A stretch of 64,000 bases of DNA from Hyunsoonleella jejuensis (GTDB taxonomy: Bacteria > Bacteroidota > Bacteroidia > Flavobacteriales > Flavobacteriaceae). The stretch lies in assembly GCF_900111025.1 (NCBI RefSeq), contig NZ_FOFN01000003.1, forward strand, positions 62,001 to 126,000. The letters run 5' to 3'. How positions within the stretch are numbered: the first letter of the stretch is position 1; each line of letters starts with the position of its first letter. The notes under the pieces were generated by a model. It did not search any database. It saw nothing but the letters and a program-made list of their open reading frames with translations, and was not told where the DNA came from. Position numbers and translations under genes: made by a program. Positions 1 to 9,126 of the stretch are shown here, in pieces.

Positions 1-3000
1 ATATTTTCTAATGTCTTTGTATGTTTTGACGAATTCATTATCTAGATAATTGATAGCATTTTTAATCATAGATTCTTCGGCGGCGCCAGTCCTGAGCGAA
101 GTCGAAGGGCTCTGAATGACACCAAGTTTTTTCAAGTGTCCAAAACCAGCAATAATATGTTGTGTGATATATCGGTTTTCATTTCCTCCTTTAAACCAAG
201 ACCACCCACCAGAATTCATTTGATTGCTTTTTAATTTGTTGATGGCCAATTGCAATTCATTATTCATTTTATTCAAATCGAATAATAAGGCAATACGTTT
301 TTTCTGTTCGGTTTCGCTTTGTGCATTTCGTAACCAAGGGGTCTCTTCAATTAAAATTGATTTTAATTCTTCATTCTTTTCCAAGTTTGAAAGTAGTGCC
401 TCTGTATTTCGCCACTGATTAAAGACTTCCTGAATTCTAGGATTTGAATTCACAATATGGCTCGCCAAAGCATTGGCATAATATCTTGAAAAGGTTTGCT
501 CATTACAATCATACGGATATTCCATTAAGTAAGGCAATGCTTGTACCGCATACCATGCTGGATTAGAAGTCATTTCCAAGGTCAACTTATGATGTTTTAG
601 TGTGGTGGCTGAGGCACTCGAAGCCAACTTGTCTAAAGTAAAGCTTCTAGTCTCGTTACTTTTTACCCACATCGGTAAGGTTTCTGTAACCAACATTCTG
701 TTTGAAAGCACAGGAAGCGCATTTTGTTCACCATCACTAAAATCGCCGGAGGTTGCTAAAATTTTATATTGAACCGCTTGTACATTATCTGGAACGGTTA
801 AATTCCATGAGACTTGGGTGTTGTTTTTTGGGTTTATAGAAAATGATTTGGAGGCTGAGGCACTCGAAGCCTCATCTTTTGTATGACTATTATTTGTGAC
901 TTCGAGAGCCTCAGTCACCAGTCTATTTGTAATATCTATACCAGAAATAGCATCAGTTAAAGCTAATTTGGCTTGCCCTGAAAGTACTTTGTCTGTTAGA
1001 TTTGCAATTTTCGTGCTTATAGTGATCTTGTCGCCTTCACGTAAAAATCGTGGTGCATTCGGTATTACCATTAGTTCTTTTTGCGTTACTGCCATTAAAC
1101 TTGTTGTGGCACTTTCCAAAGTTTTGGTATGCGCTAATAATTGCAGTTTCCATTGCGTTAAAGCTTCAGGTGTATTAAAGCTGAAACTTATGTTGCCCTC
1201 TGCATCTGTTTGTAATTGCGGAAAGAAAAAAGCAGTTTCTTGCAAGTTTTTACGGATTTTAATGTTGTCGAAGTTTGGTTTTTTTTCTGATTCTCTTGAT
1301 GAGTCTAATAGTTCTATTGCTTCTTCTTTAGATATCGAATTCAAAGTTTTTTCAACATTTTCCAAATCTCCACCAGCGTTTAGTTGTTCAGGACTAACTG
1401 CAGCGACAGCACCAGTTATTCCCTCTCTTTTTTGACTGCCATAACCAACAACAACTACTTCTTCCAATTCTGCGTTATCTTCCATAATTTGAATTCCTGA
1501 AACACGTCCAGACAAAGCTTCCCTTAAACGTGATGGGTAATAATTCCCGAACCTAAACCCAAACCAATTTAATCTATCATAACCTTGAGGTGTAAATCTA
1601 TGAGAGAAGCGTTCTTGATACACTCTAAAATATTGTGTACCAAAACTACTTTGTCCCGTTGGGTTACTAAACGAATAAAAGGTTGGTTTTTGAATAGGGT
1701 TAAAAATCCAGTTATGCGATTTGAATTGGTCTAGAGATGCATCATACATACTTGCCAATAATTCAGCACTCACTTTATCACCTTGCGGACCTTTAATTTT
1801 AAACTGCCAAGTTTCATCAGTTCCAGGTAGTAACTTGTCTCTAAAGGTTAATGTTTCAATATATAAATCTGTGCTTGGGTAAGGCACAGCTATGGCAACA
1901 TTACCAGATTGAAAACTATTAAATGCTGCAAAACTATAATTCACCGCAAAACCGCCTAAATCATCTTGGGTTACAGGAACACTAATCACTCTTTTGTTGT
2001 TATTAAGCGTGATAATTTCCTTTTTTATAATAGTTCTGTCTTTTTCAATTGTTATGGTTACGGCAATATTTTCAGCTGAAGATGCTATAGTTACATTCGC
2101 TGTATCTCCAATGTTATATGAAGATTTGTCCGTTGAGATATTGAACAACTGATGATCTGGAAGTGTTTCGTCGTTTTCACTAAACACCATTGTTTTTTCT
2201 TCATCTTTAACTACTTGTCCAAATTTATCTTTGGTTTCTAATGTGATAATATACGAGCCAGATTCCCACTTCTTCATCCTACCCAATTCTAAAGTTTTGG
2301 AGTTTTCAGTGTTAAACGATTTTTCTAAAACCAAAGCACCTTTCTCCCAATTGCTAGGTAAATGTTCATCAGTATACGCATCATATGGAAATAGTGTATT
2401 AAACGCTGCTTTAGAAAACTCTTGATAATCTGGTGCAGGCCAAGGACGCATTCTTAACGAGCGTTCAGGAGAAATTAACTTATATATTTTTATAACACCT
2501 TTTGCAGGTACAAACTCGCCATTTAAATTTTGGGTAGTTATGGAAATGGTATTGTCCTTTTTAGTTTTTTCTAGACTTTCAGGGACACTCAGACTTGCTG
2601 TTAATGCATGGTAACCAACATTCACAATTGTAGTTGCACTTCGGGTTTCACCATTGATATCAGTGACATCTGCAGTAACTTCATATTTAAAAATTGGGAG
2701 ACTGCTTTTATCTACACTTGTATCTGGAAGTGCTTTAAAGGTAATCTCAAAATTCCCCGAATCATCTGTAATGGTTTCACCATGAGTAATTTCTTGAGGC
2801 TCACTATTTATGTATGGACGATACCAAAAATACCAACGCGGATACTGCACTTTTCTGTGTACACGATATACTACTTTTGCATTGGTAATGTTACTGCCTG
2901 CATAAGCTAGAGCATTGACTTTTACAGTTACTGAATCGTTAATTTTATAAGTTTCTGTAACGGGATTAAACTTGGTTTCAAATTTCGGACGTTTGTATTC

Positions 3001-5106
3001 TTCTAAGGATATATACTCAGTTATATAAAGGTGTCCATTTTTGTCTTCAGACTTTAGTTGAATTGAGTATTCACCATTTAAACCATTATTTGGAAGTATG
3101 AACTCTCCCGAAACGGAACCAAAATCATTAGTTGTAAGCCCCATTGTTCTAATGGTTTCACCATTAACATTAAATAATGTAATTTCTACGACATGGTTAG
3201 CTAAAACTTCCGATTTACGCTTATCAGTTTTCATTGCAATACCTTTGAAATAAACAGTTTGTCCTGGTCTGTAAATACTTCTGTCGGTAAAAAGGAAAGC
3301 ATTATAATTTATATTTGTCTTTTGGATTTTGTGCCTCTGATTCAAATAATAATCACCAAAATAAGCCAGTTCGTTCCCTTTTTTAACTTTAAGATTGATG
3401 TTTCGGTACCAACCACTTCCCAACTTTTTTAGCTGTATTTGCCCAAGTTGGTCAGAGGTAAAATTTTCAATTTGCTTAGTTCTATTGTTTCTTTTGAAAT
3501 AAGACACTTCAACTTTCGCGTCGGCGTAGGGTTTACCATTATTTCTATCGATGATTTGAAAGATCTTGTGATTTGGGGTCTGCGTTTCAACCAAAGCCAA
3601 ATTAGTAACTTGCACATGTGCAAACGCAAAATTTGCAGCACTACTCTCTTTTTTTGATGACACCACTAGGTACCTACCATTATTTAATTTTGGCAATAAA
3701 ACTTCGGTAGAATGTGCCTGAAAATCACCGTCGTCTCTTAATGTACTATTCCAAGATGCTGTTGCGTTAAGTTTTTTAATAAATGCCCATTGCTCATCTT
3801 GTCGGTATGTTTTGTTGAATGTTTCATATTGTTTTTCAGAAAGTTTATAAATCTTGAAATTGAGCAGACTCAAATTTTTGTAATCCACTAAGATTCGGGC
3901 ATTTTTTTGAATAGGCAGAAATGCTTCCGTTTTTAATTGGAGGGTGGATTGAAGAATATTAGATTTAAGGACCGTACATTTCTCAGCAGCCCGACTTTCA
4001 GGAAATTTAGAAATAACGGTATTACATATGCCCAAAGCCTCCTTAGCTTTCCAGCGAGGAGTCTCATTTGTTTTAGGATTGTATTTTTTACTTTGATTAT
4101 AATAAATCGAAGCAATTTCAAAATCATACAATCCAGAAACTTCCTGAGATTTTAGTCTGTCGCTTTCAGATTTTAAGGAAGCTAGTATTAAAGCCTCCTT
4201 ATCGTCAAAAGTAGCGTGCTCATTTACAAATTTTAAACGTTCGATATTTACATCTGCCAAAGCGTAAGGCGATTCGTTTTTTAGATGAAACCGTATTAAT
4301 GCCTTATAAATTTTTAATGCATATAATTGTAGCGATGAAGTATCTTTTGAAGTTAAATTCAAAACTGAAAATGTTTCAGCATCAGCTAAAAGTTTTGGGC
4401 TGTCAACCTCAAATTTGTAAGCGGGTTTGGTAATTTGGGTTTCATCTGTTTTATAAAAACCTAAAGCATTATGCGCTAAAAAATCAAAAAGTGTAGGTCT
4501 GAAATTCTTAGAGCCTTTTTCCGCATGCAGTAGGGCGTTATAGTATTTTAAAGGTTCTTGCTGCAATAGTAATCCGTTATTTAAAGACTTCTGAAAGTGC
4601 AAATGCACTTCAGTAAAAAGTGTTTCTAAATCCCAGGTTCTGAAATCGGTATTGGGCATTGAGGCACTCGAAATGCTAGAAGTTGTGTCTTCGAGACCCT
4701 CAGACACCCTAGTACGATTATAAAACTTATATCTGTTTTGTTGAAAGTATTGCCAATACAAATTGGCTAAAATACTTTCAAGAATGTTTTTAGTGGGGAA
4801 TTCATTTTTGGCAATTTCACTCTTAAAATTATTTATAATACGCAACTGTGCATCTTCTTCCAAAACCAGTGCATACTTACTTTTAAAAAGCATGGTTTTA
4901 ATTATCTGAGGATGATTATTGTCTTTTTTAGCTTGTAAAGCTATGGCTTCAACAGATTTTAAGGCCGATTTAGGCAAACCTTCTTTTTCAAGTGCCTTCA
5001 CCTCCTGCCAAGAACTTTCGTAGTTATAATGTTGAGCTTGGGAGAGGTTTGAGAATAATATGACCATAATTATTATAAAGACTTGTTTCGCTTGCACTGA
5101 ATTCAT
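1..5106 (-). CDS. Alpha-2-macroglobulin family protein with thioester motif, 5' part only (3' end beyond window)
   Basis: I translated the minus strand from the ATG at 5106; the frame stays open to position 1, giving 1,702 residues and no stop, so the C-terminus lies outside the window. Residues 1-25 form a signal peptide ending SQAQ. The first ~500 residues are helical and poorly conserved. MG-type beta domains follow, including a typical MG2 stretch (SIYRPGQTVYFKG). The A2M domain begins near residue 1280 (RKNLQETAFFFPQ). A thioester motif CNEQ lies at residues 1534-1537 (bases 496-507) in the context YPYDCNEQTFSRYYA, matching the family CxEQ. Bacterial A2Ms are thought to trap proteases at the cell surface or in the periplasm; that role here is inferred. 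A SusC-like plug segment sits at residues ~1192-1240, just before the A2M domain. Six short palindromic repeats lie within the coding sequence without breaking the frame. Confidence 0.93.
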   Translation of the reverse strand, partial: MNSVQAKQVFIIIMVILFSNLSQAQHYNYESSWQEVKALEKEGLPKSALKSVEAIALQAKKDNNHPQIIKTMLFKSKYALVLEEDAQLRIINNFKSEIAKNEFPTKNILESILANLYWQYFQQNRYKFYNRTRVSEGLEDTTSSISSASMPNTDFRTWDLETLFTEVHLHFQKSLNNGLLLQQEPLKYYNALLHAEKGSKNFRPTLFDFLAHNALGFYKTDETQITKPAYKFEVDSPKLLADAETFSVLNLTSKDTSSLQLYALKIYKALIRFHLKNESPYALADVNIERLKFVNEHATFDDKEALILASLKSESDRLKSQEVSGLYDFEIASIYYNQSKKYNPKTNETPRWKAKEALGICNTVISKFPESRAAEKCTVLKSNILQSTLQLKTEAFLPIQKNARILVDYKNLSLLNFKIYKLSEKQYETFNKTYRQDEQWAFIKKLNATASWNSTLRDDGDFQAHSTEVLLPKLNNGRYLVVSSKKESSAANFAFAHVQVTNLALVETQTPNHKIFQIIDRNNGKPYADAKVEVSYFKRNNRTKQIENFTSDQLGQIQLKKLGSGWYRNINLKVKKGNELAYFGDYYLNQRHKIQKTNINYNAFLFTDRSIYRPGQTVYFKGIAMKTDKRKSEVLANHVVEITLFNVNGETIRTMGLTTNDFGSVSGEFILPNNGLNGEYSIQLKSEDKNGHLYITEYISLEEYKRPKFETKFNPVTETYKINDSVTVKVNALAYAGSNITNAKVVYRVHRKVQYPRWYFWYRPYINSEPQEITHGETITDDSGNFEITFKALPDTSVDKSSLPIFKYEVTADVTDINGETRSATTIVNVGYHALTASLSVPESLEKTKKDNTISITTQNLNGEFVPAKGVIKIYKLISPERSLRMRPWPAPDYQEFSKAAFNTLFPYDAYTDEHLPSNWEKGALVLEKSFNTENSKTLELGRMKKWESGSYIITLETKDKFGQVVKDEEKTMVFSENDETLPDHQLFNISTDKSSYNIGDTANVTIASSAENIAVTITIEKDRTIIKKEIITLNNNKRVISVPVTQDDLGGFAVNYSFAAFNSFQSGNVAIAVPYPSTDLYIETLTFRDKLLPGTDETWQFKIKGPQGDKVSAELLASMYDASLDQFKSHNWIFNPIQKPTFYSFSNPTGQSSFGTQYFRVYQERFSHRFTPQGYDRLNWFGFRFGNYYPSRLREALSGRVSGIQIMEDNAELEEVVVVGYGSQKREGITGAVAAVSPEQLNAGGDLENVEKTLNSISKEEAIELLDSSRESEKKPNFDNIKIRKNLQETAFFFPQLQTDAEGNISFSFNTPEALTQWKLQLLAHTKTLESATTSLMAVTQKELMVIPNAPRFLREGDKITISTKIANLTDKVLSGQAKLALTDAISGIDITNRLVTEALEVTNNSHTKDEASSASASKSFSINPKNNTQVSWNLTVPDNVQAVQYKILATSGDFSDGEQNALPVLSNRMLVTETLPMWVKSNETRSFTLDKLASSASATTLKHHKLTLEMTSNPAWYAVQALPYLMEYPYDCNEQTFSRYYANALASHIVNSNPRIQEVFNQWRNTEALLSNLEKNEELKSILIEETPWLRNAQSETEQKKRIALLFDLNKMNNELQLAINKLKSNQMNSGGWSWFKGGNENRYITQHIIAGFGHLKKLGVIQSPSTSLRTGAAEESMIKNAINYLDNEFVKTYKDIRKY
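86..116. repeat. REP-like hairpin, copy 1 (inside A2M gene)
   Basis: Short palindrome with arms AGTCC and GGGCT (one G-T pair) around the core TGAGCGAAGTCGAA. It is the most divergent of the six hairpins in this gene. In the A2M frame it adds a Ser/Thr/Arg-rich stretch, SPSTSLRTG. Confidence 0.6.
607..625. repeat. REP-like hairpin, copy 2 (inside A2M gene)
   Basis: Core TGAGGCACTCGAA flanked by the arms GGCT and AGCC; GAG and CTC in the core can also pair. It is read in frame and encodes an Ala/Ser-rich stretch (ASSASA). Confidence 0.65.
851..873. repeat. REP-like hairpin, copy 3 (inside A2M gene)
   Basis: Same core as copy 2 with longer complementary arms, GAGGCT and AGCCTC. It encodes another ASSASAS stretch and lies only 23 bp from the inverted copy 4. 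Confidence 0.65.
896..918. repeat. REP-like hairpin, copy 4 (inside A2M gene, inverted core)
   Basis: The core reads TTCGAGAGCCTCA, the reverse orientation of copies 2 and 3. Arms are GTGAC and GTCAC, perfectly complementary but different in sequence from the other copies. Confidence 0.65.
1390..1535 (-). other. SusC/TonB-plug-like segment inside the A2M gene (bait-region position)
   Basis: On the minus strand this stretch encodes EALSGRVSGIQI followed by LEEVVVVGYGSQKREGITGA. Both pieces are hallmarks of SusC-type TonB-dependent receptors, where VVVGYG precedes the plug and GRVxGVQI lies inside it; the order here is the reverse of that in SusC. It falls directly before the A2M domain, where A2M proteins carry the protease-cleaved bait region. 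There is no beta-barrel in the part of the protein that is visible. The function is unknown. Confidence 0.75.
4656..4676. repeat. REP-like hairpin, copy 5 (inside A2M gene)
   Basis: Core TGAGGCACTCGAA between the arms GCATT and AATGC. It encodes SISSASM in the poorly conserved N-terminal region of the A2M protein and is paired with copy 6, 8 bp away. Confidence 0.65.
4685..4707. repeat. REP-like hairpin, copy 6 (inside A2M gene, inverted core)
   Basis: Inverted core TTCGAGACCCTCA with perfect 6-bp arms GTGTCT and AGACAC. Copies 5 and 6 form a head-to-head pair, as copies 3 and 4 do, resembling the BIME arrangement of REP elements. Confidence 0.65.
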
Positions 5107-5289
5107 TTGAATTTGATTTTATATCTAAGCTACGTTCAAAAGCTATTCCAAAAAAACAATAATTAGGTAAATACTTTCGTTCGATGAGGGAAGTTAATCA
5201 TTTTAATAGTAAAATAAGATTGTAAATTATTAATGGAATACTAAATCTTAAGATTATCTTAATCGGAAAATAAACTCAATCAAAAAAGT

Positions 5290-5297
5290 TATTTTTG
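5290..5297 (+). promoter_or_regulatory. Candidate -7 element for the TPR gene
   Basis: TATTTTTG matches the Bacteroidota TAnnTTTG box, 20 bp before the ATG at 5317. No good TTG is seen at the -33 spacing. The rest of the 210-bp gap from 5107 is AT-rich with no other signal I can name. Confidence 0.4.
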
Positions 5298-5316
5298 CCC
5301 GGTTACCTCAAGACTC

Positions 5317-6267
5317 ATGAAACGCTTTATACTATTTTTATGTTTTCCTGTAATATGTTTCTCCCAACAATCGTTGGATGAGGTACCTATGCTTTTTACT
5401 AACAAACAGTTTATAAAAGCAGAGTCGATTATTAAAGTATTTTTAGACAGTCACCCAGAGGATTTAAAAGCTTTAGAACTTTTAGGGGATGCTTTCGGGC
5501 ATCAAGAAAAATGGGAGGATGCTACGGTTGCCTATAAAAAGTTAGTAGAGGCAAAGCCAAACGTGGCTAATTACCACTATAAGTATGGGGGTGTTTTGGG
5601 TATGAAAGCCCTTGAAAATAAGTTTAAGGCCGTTGGTTTAATAAGCGATATAAAATCATCTTTTACAAAAGCTGCAGAATTAGATAAAACCCATATAGAG
5701 GCACGTTGGGCACTTGTTGAATTGTATATGCAATTGCCAGGTATTTTTGGTGGAAGCAAAAGTAAATCGCTTAAATATGCCAAAGAGTTGGAGGCGCTCT
5801 CTAAGGTAGATGGCTACCTAGCAAAGGGGTATATCTATGAGTATGATAATGAACCGGAACTCGCTGAAAAATATTATAAAATGGCAATAGAGGTAGGTGG
5901 CTCTTTAACTTGTTTTGACAAGCTTACCAAATTTTATGAAAATGAAAATGAGCCAGAACAGGCTATTAAAACAATTGAATCAGCCTATAATAAACACCAA
6001 AGAAATGCGTTGCATTATCAAATAGGTAAAGTAGCTGCAGAATATAACATTCAACTTGAAAAAGGAGAAAAATGCCTGCAAACCTACCTTAAAAACTACT
6101 CTGCGAAAGATGGAGTGCCCAAAGCATGGGCTCATTACCGTTTAGCACAAATTCATACACACAAAAGAAATAAAGCACTGGCTTTACAACATATAGATGT
6201 AGCTATTGCCGAACTTCCAAAAATCAAACCCTTTAAAGAACAAAAGGAAAAGATTTTGCAACTTTAG
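5317..6267 (+). CDS. Secreted tetratricopeptide-repeat protein
   Basis: 316 residues. The N-terminus MKRFILFLCFPVICFSQQ is a signal peptide, so the protein is exported to the periplasm or outer membrane face. The rest is alpha-helical with TPR-like units, for example PEDLKALELLGDAFGHQEKWEDA followed by a second helix pair, and further repeats near residues 155-260. TPRs mediate protein-protein contacts; no catalytic motif is visible. It is transcribed away from the A2M gene, sharing a 210-bp divergent intergenic region, so the two may be co-regulated, but that is only positional inference. It converges on the MOSC gene with a 51-bp gap. The specific partner is unknown. Confidence 0.85.
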   Translation: MKRFILFLCFPVICFSQQSLDEVPMLFTNKQFIKAESIIKVFLDSHPEDLKALELLGDAFGHQEKWEDATVAYKKLVEAKPNVANYHYKYGGVLGMKALENKFKAVGLISDIKSSFTKAAELDKTHIEARWALVELYMQLPGIFGGSKSKSLKYAKELEALSKVDGYLAKGYIYEYDNEPELAEKYYKMAIEVGGSLTCFDKLTKFYENENEPEQAIKTIESAYNKHQRNALHYQIGKVAAEYNIQLEKGEKCLQTYLKNYSAKDGVPKAWAHYRLAQIHTHKRNKALALQHIDVAIAELPKIKPFKEQKEKILQL

Positions 6268-6318
6268 CATTGATGCCTTATTAACAATTGCAATTTTCAC
6301 TTTAGTTTGGAGAATGAG

Positions 6319-6954
6319 TCAGTCTAAAAACATCTTTAATTTGTCACGCTTTCCCTTAGGTAACACATCAAGTGTTATAGCTGTTTTTAAAAGATATTGG
6401 TTTTTAGATTTGGCAAAAATAAGCTCATAAAGTTGAGTTACACTCAGCGTTTTTTCTAAACGATCTACGAGTTTTATTTTATCTTTTGTGTTTACATAGC
6501 CTTCCTCTAAAACACTCACATAAGTTCCAGGAAATCCATAATTTATAAATTGGTTTATCACGTTTTGGTTTCCAAACTTTACACCAAATTTAAAACATGG
6601 TTCTCGAGGTTGGGTAACCTGTACAAGGGCATTACCAATCTTGTAAATATCACCCACCATTATTTGTGTTTCATTCATGCCATTTACAGTAAGATTTTCT
6701 CCAAACATACCCCATGCCCATTTTAAATTAGGATATAGCTCTTTCCAGTATGGATAATGATTAGAAGAAAATAAATAGCATGACTTATAGTGGCCACCAT
6801 GTGCTTTTTTATCAGCAACAAAATCATCCTTTACGCCAGCTTTACCTAAAAAAACAGGGTTGTTTGTAGGTGTTTTAAAAATACCCGTTTTTACGGCTTT
6901 ATTGCTCCACACAATAGTTTTGGGTTCAGAAATATTAGTTGATTCTATATACAT
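6319..6954 (-). CDS. MOSC domain-containing protein (YiiM-like)
   Basis: 211 residues, close to the length of YiiM. MOSC signatures are present: HGG at 52-54, GENLT at 85-89 and the conserved cysteine at 120 in PREPCFKFG, the residue thought to carry a sulfur or molybdenum cofactor ligand in this superfamily. A helical C-terminal tail (about 160-211) fits the small 3-alpha domain that follows MOSC in YiiM. YiiM-type proteins reduce N-hydroxylated base analogues such as 6-hydroxylaminopurine, but the substrate here is not determinable. It is a stand-alone gene: convergent with the TPR gene and divergent from radC. Confidence 0.85.
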   Translation of the reverse strand: MYIESTNISEPKTIVWSNKAVKTGIFKTPTNNPVFLGKAGVKDDFVADKKAHGGHYKSCYLFSSNHYPYWKELYPNLKWAWGMFGENLTVNGMNETQIMVGDIYKIGNALVQVTQPREPCFKFGVKFGNQNVINQFINYGFPGTYVSVLEEGYVNTKDKIKLVDRLEKTLSVTQLYELIFAKSKNQYLLKTAITLDVLPKGKRDKLKMFLD

Positions 6955-7042
6955 GAATAAATGTTGCTATATGTTCCATATAAAATTAGCAAAAACTCTA
7001 TATTCCATGCGGTTTTTTAAATACAATATTTATCTTTAACCA

Positions 7043-7741
7043 ATGCAAGAAAAACCATCTTCATTTTCAATTAAGAATTGGAGTCAGGACGATCGACCTC
7101 GGGAAAAACTGCTTTATAAGGGGAAATCTGCTCTAAGTGATGCCGAGTTAGTGGCCATCTTAATAGGGTCTGGAAACCGAGACGAAAGTGCTGTGGCTCT
7201 ATGTAAACGCATCTTATCCAGCGTAGACAATAATTTAAGTGACCTGGGTAAACTATCCATAAAACAACTGATGGTATTTAAGGGTATTGGTGAGGCTAAG
7301 GCTATAACCATTGCAGCAGCTTTAGAGTTGGGGAGGCGACGTAGAGGTGAGGAAGCACTCGAAAAAAAGAAGATTACATCAAGTTTGTCTGTTTTTGAGC
7401 TTATGCAACCTGTAATAGGAGAATTGGAACATGAAGAATTTTGGATTATATATTTGAACAATTCTAATAAGGTTATCCAGAAAAATCAGTTAAGTAAAGG
7501 CGGGATTACGGGGACTTTGGTTGATGTAAGACTAGTATTGAAAAATGCTTTAGAAGTTGGAGCTACCGGTTTAATTTTAGCACATAATCATCCATCGGGT
7601 ACTTTAAAACCTAGTGAAGCTGATAAAAAAATTACGCAAAAATTAAAAACCGCGGCGCAAAGTTTAGATATTAAAGTTATAGACCATTTAATAATAACTG
7701 AAAAAGCCTATTTTAGTTTTGCAGACGAATCCCTATTGTGA
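7043..7741 (+). CDS. radC: RadC family JAB-domain protein
   Basis: 232 residues. The N-terminal half has a helix-hairpin-helix-like segment (FKGIGEAKA, 79-87). The C-terminal JAB1/MPN domain carries the metal site: Glu131/132 and the HxHPSG-x7-D motif with His181, His183, Ser186 and Asp194. RadC was once linked to DNA repair, but that role has been withdrawn in E. coli; the metal-binding fold suggests hydrolase activity of unknown substrate. The box TATCTTTA upstream of the ATG is a near match to the -7 consensus. The next gene begins 80 bp downstream on the same strand. Confidence 0.92.
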   Translation: MQEKPSSFSIKNWSQDDRPREKLLYKGKSALSDAELVAILIGSGNRDESAVALCKRILSSVDNNLSDLGKLSIKQLMVFKGIGEAKAITIAAALELGRRRRGEEALEKKKITSSLSVFELMQPVIGELEHEEFWIIYLNNSNKVIQKNQLSKGGITGTLVDVRLVLKNALEVGATGLILAHNHPSGTLKPSEADKKITQKLKTAAQSLDIKVIDHLIITEKAYFSFADESLL

Positions 7742-7821
7742 AGATCTCAACTAACAAAATCTCTATAAATTAAATTTAGGGCTTATAATTTGGTTTTTTG
7801 GTTTTCGGTATTTAAAAGAAT

Positions 7822-9126
7822 ATGTTACTAGTTTACACCCATAAAGTATCCCCACGATTAAAATATGTTTTTAAGCATATTTGCACGCGCGTTTTAGGGT
7901 TTAAGGTTGATTTTACTACAAAGATAGAAGAGTTTATAGCTCATGACAGTTTAAAAATGTCGTATACCAAACAACATTTAGGGAAAGAATTTTTTGTAAA
8001 AAGTCATGAGATTTTATTTGAACAAGGACTCACAGATGTTGAAATTAATATACAAAACTGGGATAATACCAAATGCTTTTTCTACAACGGAGATAAAAGC
8101 GCAATACCTTTTGATATTTTTGCTGCGTCTTTTTACATGCTATCCCGATATGAAGAGTATTTACCGCAACGAAAAGATCAATATGGCAGATTTATAGCGA
8201 CTGAAAGTTTGGGGTATAAACATGGTTTTTTGCACCAACCTGTTGTAGATATATGGGCATATAAATTTAAAGATGCCTTGCAACAGCAATTCCCCGATTT
8301 TAAATTTCCTCAAAGAGCATATCGTATAACACCAATTATTGATGTTCCTAGCCCTTACCATTACAAGCTTAAAGGCGTGATGAGATCACTTGGGGGTACT
8401 CTAAAAGATTTTTTTAGGCTTCGTTTTAAAAGTTTATATACAAGATATGCCGTACTCTTTGGTTTCAAACATGACCCTTATGACACCTTTAAATACATCA
8501 TAAACAAGCAAAAACAGACCCAATTTAAATTTTTAGTATTCTTTTTTATTGGTTCATATTCTACTTTTGATAAGGGCATAAATATTAACAAGCGCAAATA
8601 TGTTTCATTAATAAAACATATTGCAGATTATTGTCGTGTAGGTTTAAAAGCGTCTTATTTTTCAGTGAATGACTTAGATGTTCTCAAAAAAGAAAAACGG
8701 CAAATGGAAGACGTAATTAACACGTCTCTTAGGGCATCGCGTTATTCCTTTTCAAAATTTAATCTTCCTGAATCTTATAGAAATTTAGTACAGCTAGAAG
8801 TTAATGAAGATTATACTATGGGCTACGTGAATCACGTTGGGTTTAGAGCGGGTTCCTGCACACCTTTTTTATTTTATGATTTGGATTATGAAGTACAGAC
8901 ACCCTTAAAGGTTTGTCCATTTCAAATTATGGATTTTGCGTTATTAAAGCAAGCATCCTTGTTAGATAAAAAGAAAGTATTACAAACAATTATCGACGAA
9001 GTAAAGCAGGTAAATGGAGAATTTGTATCCGTATTCCATAATTATACATTTAGTAATAATGACCGATGGAACGGGTTTAAAGAACTATTTAATATCATTT
9101 TAGCCTCAACAAATGAACAAACTTAA
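7822..9126 (+). CDS. Polysaccharide-deacetylase-like / DUF7033 protein
   Basis: 434 residues with no signal peptide. From memory the N-terminal half (PFDIFAASFYMLSRYEEYLP, then DQYGRF) resembles the DUF7033 domain found in Bacteroidota proteins annotated as polysaccharide deacetylase family. The C-terminal half has a deacetylase-like stretch (VNHVGFRAGSCTPF, then a late HNYTFSN) but I cannot confirm a full metal triad, so activity is uncertain. It starts a plus-strand chain of five genes and overlaps the HAD gene by 14 bp, indicating translational coupling. A role in cell-surface polysaccharide processing is inference. Confidence 0.7.
   Translation: MLLVYTHKVSPRLKYVFKHICTRVLGFKVDFTTKIEEFIAHDSLKMSYTKQHLGKEFFVKSHEILFEQGLTDVEINIQNWDNTKCFFYNGDKSAIPFDIFAASFYMLSRYEEYLPQRKDQYGRFIATESLGYKHGFLHQPVVDIWAYKFKDALQQQFPDFKFPQRAYRITPIIDVPSPYHYKLKGVMRSLGGTLKDFFRLRFKSLYTRYAVLFGFKHDPYDTFKYIINKQKQTQFKFLVFFFIGSYSTFDKGININKRKYVSLIKHIADYCRVGLKASYFSVNDLDVLKKEKRQMEDVINTSLRASRYSFSKFNLPESYRNLVQLEVNEDYTMGYVNHVGFRAGSCTPFLFYDLDYEVQTPLKVCPFQIMDFALLKQASLLDKKKVLQTIIDEVKQVNGEFVSVFHNYTFSNNDRWNGFKELFNIILASTNEQT

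Noticed and set aside
896-1435. Open frame of 179 codons on the plus strand, and others at 2608-2910 and 3937-4155
   Set aside because: All lie antisense to the long A2M gene, which has clear domains and a continuous frame; their proteins show no domain or signal.
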